This document shows, piece by piece, positions 56,050 through 64,000 of a stretch of DNA of 64,000 bases. The notes below the pieces were generated by a model. It saw only the letters and a program-made list of their open reading frames with translations, made no database searches and had not been told where the DNA came from. Position 1 is the stretch's first letter; the number at the start of each line of letters is the position of its first letter. The position numbers were made by a program, and so were the translations under genes. The stretch is from Panulirus ornatus (Eukaryota; Arthropoda; Malacostraca; Decapoda; Palinuridae): positions 7,355,282 through 7,419,281 of the forward strand of contig NC_092276.1 of the NCBI RefSeq assembly GCF_036320965.1. The letters are read 5' to 3'.

Positions 56050-57992
56050 ACTTTTTTTATTATACTTTGTCGGTCTCCTGCGTTAGCGAAGTAGCGCAAG
56101 GAAACAGATAAAAGAGTGGCCCAACCCACCCACATACACAAGTACATGCATAAACTCCCTCACATGCACAATATACATTCCTATACATTTCAATACATAC
56201 ACACACAGACATATATATATGTATACATGTACATATTCATACTTGCTGCAAAGGCAACATTCGTTCAACCTCAGTCTGTAGCTGTCATGTATAATGCTTC
56301 AAAACTACAGCTCCCTTTCCACATCTAGGCCCAACAAAACTCCTTGGATTACCCCAGATGCTTCACATGCCATGGTTCAATCCATAGACAGCACATTGCC
56401 ACCTGTATACCACATCGTTCCAATTCACTCTATTCCTTGCACGCCTTTCATCCTCCTGTATGTTCAGGCCCCGGTCACTCAAAATCTTTTTCACTCCATC
56501 TTCCACCTCCAATTTGGTTTCCCACTTCTCCTCGTAACCTCCACCTCTGACATATATATCCTTTTTGTTAATCTTTCCTCACTCATTCTGTCCATGTGAC
56601 CAAACCATTTCAATACACCCTCTTCTGCTCTCTCAACCACTCTTTTTATTACCACACATCTTTTACCTTTTCATTTCTTACTCGATCAAACCACCTCACC
56701 ACATATTGCCCTCAGACATCTCATTTCCAATGCATCCACCCTCCTCCACACAACCCTATCTATAGCCCATGCCTTGCAATGATATAACATTGTTGGAACC
56801 ACTATTCCTTCAAACATACCCATTTTTGGTCCAAGATAACATTCTCACCTTCCACACATTCTTCAGTGCTCCCAGAACCTTTGCTTCCATGGTTCCATCC
56901 ACTGCTAAATCTACCCAAATATCTAAAACACTTCACTTCCTCCAGTTTTTCACCATTCAAACTTATCTCCCAATTGACTCAACCCTATTGTACCTAATAA
57001 CCATGCTCTTATTCACATTTACTCTCTGCTTTCTTTTTTCACACACTTTACCAAACTCAGTCACCAGCTTCTGCAGTTTCTCACCCGAATCAGCCACCAG
57101 CACTGTATCATCAGCGAACAACAACTGACTCACTTCCCAAGCTCTCTCATCCACAACAGACTGCATACTTGCCCCTCTTTCCAAAACTCTTACATTCACC
57201 TCCCTAACAACCCCATCCATAAACAGATTAAACAACCATGGAGACATTACGCAAACCTGCCGCAAAACAACATTCACTGAGAACCAATCACTTTCCTCTC
57301 TTACTACAAGAACACATGCCTTACATCCTTGATAAAAACTTTTCACTGCTTCAAACAACTTGCTTCCCACACCATAAATTCTTAATACCTTCCACAGAGC
57401 ACTCTATCAACTCCAGATCCATAAATGCTACATACAAATCCATTTGCTTTTCTAAGTATTTCTCACATACATTTTCCAAAGCAAACACCTGATCCACATA
57501 TCCTCTACCACTTCTGAAACCACACTGCTCTTCCCCAGTCTGATGCTCTGTACTTGCCTTCACCCTCTCAATCAATACCCTCCCATATAATTTCCCAGGA
57601 ATACTCAACAAAACTTATACCTCTGTAATTTGAGCACTCACTCATATCCCCTTTGCCTTTTTACAATGGCACTATGCAAGCATTCTGCCATTCCTCAGGT
57701 ACCTGACCATGAGTCATACATACATTATATATCCTCACCAACCAGTCAACAATTCAGTCACCCCCTTTTTTAATGAATTCCACTGCAATACCATCCAAAC
57801 CCGCTGCCTTGCCGGCTTTCATCTTTTACTACCTCTTCTCTGTTTACCAAATAATTTTCCCTAACCCTCTCACTTTGCACACCACCTCCACCAAAACACT
57901 CTATATCTGCCACTTTATTATCAAACACATTCAACAAACCTTCAAAATACTCACTCCATCTCGTTCTCACATCACCACTACATGTTATCTAT
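56050..57992 (-). mobile_element. RTE copy S: 5'-truncated, degenerate
   Basis: Minus strand, tail to tail with copy R. From the tail at 56050 it reads the 3' UTR, the C-terminus (56400-56900, deletions), RT with LLFADDTVLVAD (57100) and motif B mutated (VVLRQVCVMSP), and the linker, ending at SEYFEGLLN (57970) next to the large inverted repeat. Open pieces are 56963-57370, 57351-57611 and 57770-57970. A deletion removes the motif A aspartate region (near 57412). Confidence 0.8.
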
Positions 57993-58738
57993 CCATGTGT
58001 ATGTGGGTGGGATGGAACATTCTTTTGTCTGTTTCCTTAGGCTACCTCACTAACGTGGGAGACATTGACGAAGTGGTGGAGGGAATGAGGAGAAGTGGGA
58101 GACCAAATTGGAGGTGGATGGATGGAGTGAAAAATATCTCGAGTGATCAGTGCCTGAACATGCAGGAGGGTGAAAGACTTGCAAGGAATAGAGTGAGTTG
58201 GAACGATGTGGTATAACGGGGTTGACGTGCTGTCAGTAGATTGGACCGTGGCATGTGAAGCATCTGGGGCAAACCATGGAAAGTTTTATGGGGCTTGGGT
58301 GTGGAAAAGGAGCTGTGGTTTTGGTGCATTACACATGACAGCTAGAGACTGACTGTGAATCAATGTTGCCTTTGTTGTCTGTGTCATGTATAATGCACCG
58401 TTACCACAGCTCCCTTTCCACATCCAGACCCCACAAAACTTTCTATGGTTTACCCCAGACGCTTCACATGCCCTGGATTCAATCCATTGACAGCATGTCA
58501 ACCCCGGTATACCATATCATTCCAATTCACTCTATTCCTTGCATGCCTTTCACCATCCTGCATGGTCAGGCCCCGATCACTCAAAATCTTTTTCATTCCA
58601 TTTTTTCACCTTCAATTTGGTCTTCCACTTCTCCTCGTACCCTCCACCACTTTGTCGATGTCTCCCGCGTTAGTAAGGTAGCCCAAGGAAACAGACGAAA
58701 GAATGGCCCAACCCAACCGCATACACATGGATAGGCAT
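57993..58738. repeat. Large inverted repeat (palindrome) built from RTE pieces
   Basis: The left arm (57993-58337) reads RTE tail then, joined at gacgaagtggtgga (58070), RTE C-terminus and 3' UTR. The right arm (58382-58738) is its reverse complement, including the same artificial tail-to-C-terminus joint (58655). The loop is about 44 bases. The arms differ at roughly one base in twelve, so the inversion-duplication is not a recent artefact. Confidence 0.8.
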
Positions 58739-61700
58739 AAACGCCTACACATGCACATACATTTCAATGTATACATATATATACATACACAGACATATAC
58801 ATATATACACATGCACATATTCATACATGCTGCCTTCATCCATTCCCGCCGCCACCCTGCCACACATGAAATGACACCCCCTCCCCCCACGTGCGTGTAA
58901 GGTAGTGTTAGGAAAGGACAACAAAGGCCGCATTTGCCCACACTCAGACTCTAGCTGTCATGTGTAATGCACCGAAACAACAGCTCCCTTTCCACATTCA
59001 GGCCCCAAAAAACTTTCCATGGTTTATGAGATGCTTTACATGCCCTGGTTAAATTCATTGACAGTATGGTGACCCCGGTATACCACATTGTTCCAATTCA
59101 CTCTACTCCTTGCACACCTTTCACCCTCCTGTATGTTCAGGCCCCAATCCAATTCACTCTATTCCTTGCATGCCTTTCACCCCCCTGTATGTTCAGGCCT
59201 CGATTGCTCAAAATATTTTTCACTCCATCGTTCCACCTCCAATTTGGTCTCCCACTTCTTGTTCTCTCTGCCTCTGACACATGTATCCTCTTTGTCAATC
59301 TTACCTCTCATTCTCTCCATGTGACCAAATCATTTCAACAGAAGCACACCTCTTCTGTTCTCTCAACCACACTCTTTTTATTACCACACGTCTCTCTTAC
59401 CCTTTCATTACTTACTTGATCAAACCACCTCACCACATAATGTCCTCAAATACCTCATTTCCAATGCTTCCACCCTCTGCACAACCCTATCTATAGCCCA
59501 TTCCTCACTACCATATATCCTTGTTGGAACCACTGTTCCTGCTGTCCGAGATAACATCTTCGCCTTCCACACATTCTTCAATGCTCCCAGAACCTTCGCC
59601 CCCTCCCCCACCCTGTGACTCACTTCTGCTTCCATGGTTCCATCTGCTGCCAAATTGACTCCCAGATATCTAAAACACCTCACTTCCTCCAGGTTTTTTC
59701 CATTCAAATTTACCTCCCACTTTACTTGTCCCTCAGCTGTACTGAACCTAATAACCTTGCTCTTATTCACATTTACTCTTAACTTTCTTCTTTCACACAC
59801 TTTACCAAACTCAGTCACCAGCTTCTGCAGTTTCTCACATGACTCAGCCACCAGCGCTGTATCATCAGTGAACAACAACTGACTCACTTCCCAAGCTCTC
59901 TTTCCTACAATAGACTGCATACTTGCCCCTCTTTCCAAAACTCTTGCATTCACCTCCCAAACAACCCCATCCATAAACAAATTAAACAACCATGGAGACA
60001 TCACACACCCCTGCCGCAAACCTGCATTCACTGAGAACCAATCACATTCCTCTCTTCCTACACGTACACATGCCTTACATCCTCGATAAAAACTTTCCAC
60101 TGCTTCTTACAACTTACCTCCTGCACCATATATTCTTAATACCTTCCACAAAGCATCTCTATCAACTCTATCATATGCCTTCTCCAGATCCATAATGCTA
60201 CATACAAATCCATTTGCTTTTCTAAGTATTTCTCACATTCATTCTTCAAAGCAAACACCTGATCCACACATCCTCTACCACTTCTGAAACCACACTGCTC
60301 TTCCCCAATCTGATGCTCTGTACATGCCTTCACCCTCTCAATCAATACTCTCCCATATAATTTCCCAGGAATACTCGTTAACAAACTTATACCTCTGTAA
60401 TTTGAGCACTCACTCTTATCCCCTTTGCCTTTGTACAATGGCACTATGCAAGCATTCTGCCAATCCTCAGGCACCTCACCATGAATCATACATACATTAA
60501 ATAACCTTACCAACCAGTCAAAAATACAGTCACCCCCATTTTTGATAAATTCCACTGCAATACCATCCAAACCTGCTGTCTTGCCGGCTTTCATCTTCCG
60601 CAAAGCTTTTACTACCTCTTCCCTGTTTACCAAATCATTTTCCCTAACCCTCTCACTTTGCATACCACCTTGACCAAAACAACCTATATCTGCCACTCTA
60701 TCATCAAACACATTCAACATACCCTCAAAATACTCACTCCATCTCCTTCTCACATCACCACTACTTGTTATCACCTCTCCATTTGGCACCTTCACTGAAG
60801 TTTCCATTTGCTCCCTTCTCTTACGCACTTTATTTACCTCCTTCCAAAACATCTTTTTATTCTCCCTAAAATTTAATGATACTCACTCACCCCAACTCTC
60901 ATTTGCCCTCTTTTTCACCTGTTGCACCTTTCTCTTGACCTCCTGCCCCTTTCTTTTATACATCTCCCACTCATTTAAATTTTTTTCCCTGCAAAAATTG
61001 TCCAAATGCCTCTCTCTTCTCTTTCACTAATAATCTTACTTCTTCCTCCCACCACTCACTACCCTTTCTAATCAACCCACCTCCCATGCTTCTCGTGCCT
61101 CAAGCATCTTTTGTGCAAACCATCACTGCTTCCCTAAATACATCCCATTCCTCCCCCACTCCCCTTACCTCCTTTGTTCTCACCTTTTTCCATTCTGTAC
61201 TCAGTTTCTCCTGGTACTTCCTCACACAAGTCTCCTTCCCAAGCTCACTTACTCTCACCACTCTTTCCACCCCAACATTCTCTCTTCTTTTCTGAAAACC
61301 TCTACAAATCTTCACCTTAGCCTCCACAAGATAATGATCCGACATCCCTCCAGTTGCACCTCTCAGCACATTAACATCCAAAAGTCTCTCTTTTGCGCGC
61401 CTATCAATTAACACGTAATCCAATAACGCTCTCTGGCCATCTCTCCTACTTACATACGTATACTTATGTATATCTCTCTTTTTAAACCAGGTATTCCCAA
61501 TCGCCAGTCCTTTTTCAGCACATAAATCTACAAGCTCTTCACCATTTCCATTTACAACACTGAACACCCCATGTATACCAATTATTCCCTCAACTGCCAC
61601 ATTACTCACCTTTGCATTCAAATCACCCATCACTATAACCCGGTCTCGTTCATCAAAACCACTAACACACTCATTCAGCTGCTCCCAAAACACTTGCCTC

Positions 61701-61948
61701 TCATGATCTTTCTTATGCCTGGGTGCATGTGCACCAATAATCACCCATCTCTCTCCATCAACTTTCAGTTTTACCCATATCAATCTAGAGTTTACTTTCT
61801 TACACTCTTATCACATACTCCCACCACTCCTGTTTCATGAGTAGTGCTACTCCTTCCCTTGCTCTTGTCCTCTCACTAACCCCTGACTTTACTCCCAAGA
61901 CCTTCCCAAACCACTCTTCCCCTTTACCCTTGAGCTTCGTTTCACTAA
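58655..61948 (-). mobile_element. RTE copy U: nearly full-length, minus strand
   Basis: From the tail at 58655 it reads a long-form 3' UTR, the C-terminus, RT (59420-60100 and 60136-60852), the linker and the endonuclease (61100-61783), ending at LSETKLKG (61948), so only the first 40 or so codons and the 5' UTR are lost. RT motif C reads LLFTDDTALVAE, motif B GLRQGCVMSP is intact, and the endonuclease GDLNAKV is intact. Breaks are near 59500 (C-terminus, deletion), 60110, 60870-61095 and 61700. Confidence 0.85.
59093..59204. repeat. 56-bp tandem repeat in RTE copy U
   Basis: The block ccaattcactct...gttcaggcc occurs at 59093 and 59149. It encodes part of the QEGERRARNRVNW region, now doubled. 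The units differ at a few bases. Confidence 0.85.
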
Positions 61949-63117
61949 GTATTTTTCATATATACTCTTCAAAGCAAACACCTGATCCACACAGCCTCTA
62001 CCACTTCTGTAACCACACTGCTCCTCCCCAATCTGGTGCTCTGTACATGCTTTAACCTTCTCAATCAATACCCTCCCATATGATTTCCCAGGAATACTCA
62101 TCAAACTTATACCTCTGTAATTTGAACACTCACCTTTATCGATAACCCTTTGCCTTTGTACAGTGGTGCTATACCTGCATTCTGCCAATCCTCAGGCACT
62201 TTAACATGAACCTTACATATATTGAATATCCTCACCAACCAGTCAACATCACAGTCACCCATTTTTTTAATAAATTACACAGCATCACCATCCAAACCCG
62301 CCACCTAGCCCACTTTCATCTTCTGCAAAGCTATCACTACCTCTTCTCTGTTTACCAAATCACCTTTCTCTTGACCTCTTGCCTCTTTCTTATACACATC
62401 TCCCAGTCATTTGCACTATTTCCCTGCAAAAATCGTCCAAATGCCTCTCTCTTCTCTTTCACTAACAATCTTACTTCTTCATCCCACCACTCACTACCCT
62501 TTCTAATCTCCACACCTCCCACCTTTCATATGCCACAAGCATCTTTTGCGCAAGCCATCACTGCTTCCCTAAGTTCATCCCATTCCTCCCCCAATCCCTT
62601 TATGTCATCTGCTCTCACCTTTTTCCATTCTGAATTCAATCTCTTGGTATTTCCTCACACAAGTCTCCTTCCCAAGCTCACTTATTCTCACCACTCTCTT
62701 CACCCCAACATTCTCTCTTCTTTTCTGTGAAAACCTCTACATATCTTCACCTTTACCTCAACAAGATGATTATCAGACACCCCTCCAGTTGCCCCTCTCT
62801 GCGCATAAACATCGAAAAGTCTCTCTTTCACTCGCCTATCAATTAACATGCAATCAATTAACGCTCTCTGGCCATTTCTCCTACTTACATACATATACTT
62901 ATGTATATCTCTCTTTTTAAACCAGGTATTCCCAATCACCAGTCTTCTTTCTACACACAAATCTACAAGCTCTTCACCATTTCCATTTACAACACTGAAA
63001 CCCCATGTACACCAATTATACCCTCAACTGCCACGTTAATCACCTTTGCATTCAAATCACCCATCACTATAACCCGGTCTCATGCGTCAAAGCTGCCAAC
63101 ACACTCACTCAGCTGCT
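61949..63117 (-). mobile_element. RTE copy V: endonuclease to RT, internally deleted
   Basis: Minus strand. From 63117 (EQLSECV) it reads the endonuclease (62700-62960, open; DHYLVE reads DNHLVE) and the linker. Then a deletion of some 300 bases at 62363 joins VKR to LVNREE, and RT runs up to EKYL (61949). It abuts the 5' end of copy U in the same orientation. U may have inserted into V, with the C-terminal piece at 58382-58654 as a possible remainder. Confidence 0.75.
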
Positions 63118-63211
63118 CCTGGGTGGGATGCTATTTCATGTGTGGTAGGGTGGTGACGGGAATGGATGAAGGCAGCATGTATGAATATGTACATGTGTAT
63201 ATGTCTGTGTA

Positions 63212-63575
63212 TTCCTATGAGTCCACGGGGAAAATGAAACACGAAAAGTTCCCAAGTGCACTTTCGTGTAATAATCACATCATCAGGGGAGACACAAGAG
63301 AGAAATATAACAGTCAGTTGATATACACCTAAGAGACGAAGCTAGGACGCCATTTGGTAAACATGTGATTGTTTTGGACAATCACATGTTTACCAAATGG
63401 CGTCCTAGCTTCGTCTCTTTGATGTATATCAACTGACTGTTATATTTCTCTCTTGTGTCTCCCCTGATGGTGTGATTATTACACGAAAGTGCATTTGGGA
63501 ACTTTTCGTGTTTCATTTTCCCCGTGGACTCATAGGAATATCTTGATTACGCGCAAAATTGTCATACTTTGCAAC
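63212..63575. mobile_element. Foldback element with 162-bp inverted arms, flanked by an 11-bp direct repeat
   Basis: The arms at 63211-63372 and 63378-63539 are reverse complements with only about six differences, separated by a 5-base loop (tttgg). A 36-base single-copy extension (63540-63575, tatcttgattacgcgcaaaa...) follows the right arm. The insertion is flanked by atgtctgtgta at 63201-63211 and 63576-63586, a likely target-site duplication. It has no coding capacity. The arrangement resembles two LTR-like ends of a Penelope-like element placed head to head; that assignment is tentative. Confidence 0.8.
63248..63292 (-). ncRNA. Hammerhead-ribozyme-like motif in the left foldback arm
   Basis: On the minus strand: stem I UCCC (63290-63287), core CUGAUGA (63286-63280), a short stem II region, GAAA (63265-63262), then a two-base-pair stem III with UGCA loop (63262-63255), cleavage-site triplet CUU ending at 63254, and stem I partner GGGA (63253-63250). 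All core positions of a type I hammerhead are satisfied. Stem II is weak: GUG with CAC, plus one unpaired U. The right arm carries CUGAUGG instead, which should be inactive. Hammerheads with very short stem III are known from Penelope-like retroelements. Activity is not shown. Confidence 0.45.
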
Positions 63576-63738
63576 ATGTCTGTGTATGTATATGAGTGTG
63601 TGAGCGTCTATGTATATAAATGTGTATGTGGATGGGTTGAGCCTTTCTTTCGTCTGTTTCCTTGCGCTACCTCGCTGACATGTGAGATGGCGATTAAGTA
63701 TAATGAATAAAAGAAAGATATATTTATGGGTGTATGAA

Positions 63739-64000
63739 GAGTGAGTGCTCAAATTACAGAGGTATAAGTTTGTTGAGTATTCCTGGTAAATTATATGGGA
63801 GGGTATTGATTGAGAGGGTGAAGGCATGTACAGAGCATCAGATTGGGGAAGAGCAGTGCGGTTTCAGAAGTGGTAGAGGATGTGTGGATCAGGTGTTTGC
63901 TTTGAAGAATGTATGTGAGAAATACTTAGAAAAGCAAATGGATTTGTATGTAGCATTTATGGATCTGGAGAAGGCATATGATAGAGTTGATAGAGATGCT
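63739..64000 (+). mobile_element. RTE copy W: 5'-truncated, runs off the window
   Basis: The copy starts at agagtgagtgctcaaatta (KSECSNYRG), the same truncation point as copy D at 5971, right after an RTE tail. It is open to the window end, through QCGFRSGRGCVDQ and motif A FMDLEKAYDRVDRD. Confidence 0.85.

Larger units (their letters stand above)
63118..63735 (+). mobile_element. RTE long-form 3' UTR and tail, interrupted by a foldback element
   Basis: 63118-63211 is 3' UTR (gggaatggatgaaggcag and gtacatgtgtatatg). The UTR resumes at 63576 and runs to the tail block (cgtctgtttccttgcgctac) and an A/T-rich end at about 63735. Between the halves lies the foldback insertion. Confidence 0.8.

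Noticed and set aside
63211..63539. Foldback arms as a microRNA precursor or an assembly hairpin artefact
   Set aside because: 162-bp arms are far too long for a typical miRNA precursor, and the 11-bp flanking direct repeat plus arm differences favour a true insertion over a template-switch artefact.

Overview
This is a eukaryotic, repeat-saturated stretch of genome. The repeats, the microsatellite tails and the gene content suggest an arthropod, most likely a decapod crustacean; that assignment is inference from family resemblance, not proof. I estimate that well over two thirds of the window is one family of RTE-clade non-LTR retrotransposon, with about 20 copies in both orientations. They are recognised by an APE-type endonuclease, a reverse transcriptase with the FADD motif, and an RTE-type C-terminal domain ending in a VVYRG-like sequence and stop. 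Only one host gene is supported: a basic, nucleolar-type protein whose second coding exon resembles a ribosomal L1 domain (RSL1D1-like).

Layout. 1-11485: RTE copies, mostly plus strand and head to tail, several separated by poly-A/(TA)n tails. 11486-14756: low-repeat sequence with no gene that I can support. 14757-18640, minus strand: a worn RTE, an RNase H fragment of a different non-LTR retrotransposon, and a decayed intron-containing hAT transposase. 18790-27545: RTE copies, including one (21584-24200) nested in the 3' UTR of another. 27115-39845: a tandem duplication with a 6.37 kb unit. Each unit carries the start-codon exon of the RSL1D1-like gene (28125-28661 and 34491-35027), and the unit boundaries lie inside RTE copies. 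39846-51935: more RTE copies, a bipartite SINE-like element and a 5'-inverted (twin-primed) RTE nested in an older one. 52187-52359: the next RSL1D1-like exon, in matching phase. 52390-64000: further RTE copies, a large inverted repeat at 57993-58738, and a compact foldback element at 63212-63575 with a hammerhead-ribozyme-like motif.

How the parts relate. The RTE elements have built a roughly 23.5 kb intron in the host gene, supplied the homology for an unequal crossover that duplicated its first coding exon, and serve as landing sites for each other. The (TA)n tails and a TG/TA-rich tract in the 3' UTR are used repeatedly. No RTE copy has an uninterrupted full-length reading frame. The copy at 1412-4671 is nearest, with one clear frameshift.

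The RTE sense strand is purine-rich, so its complement has long Ser/Leu/Pro-rich open frames without meaning; these are not listed. Coordinates of repeat boundaries are by eye, usually within about 10-20 bases.
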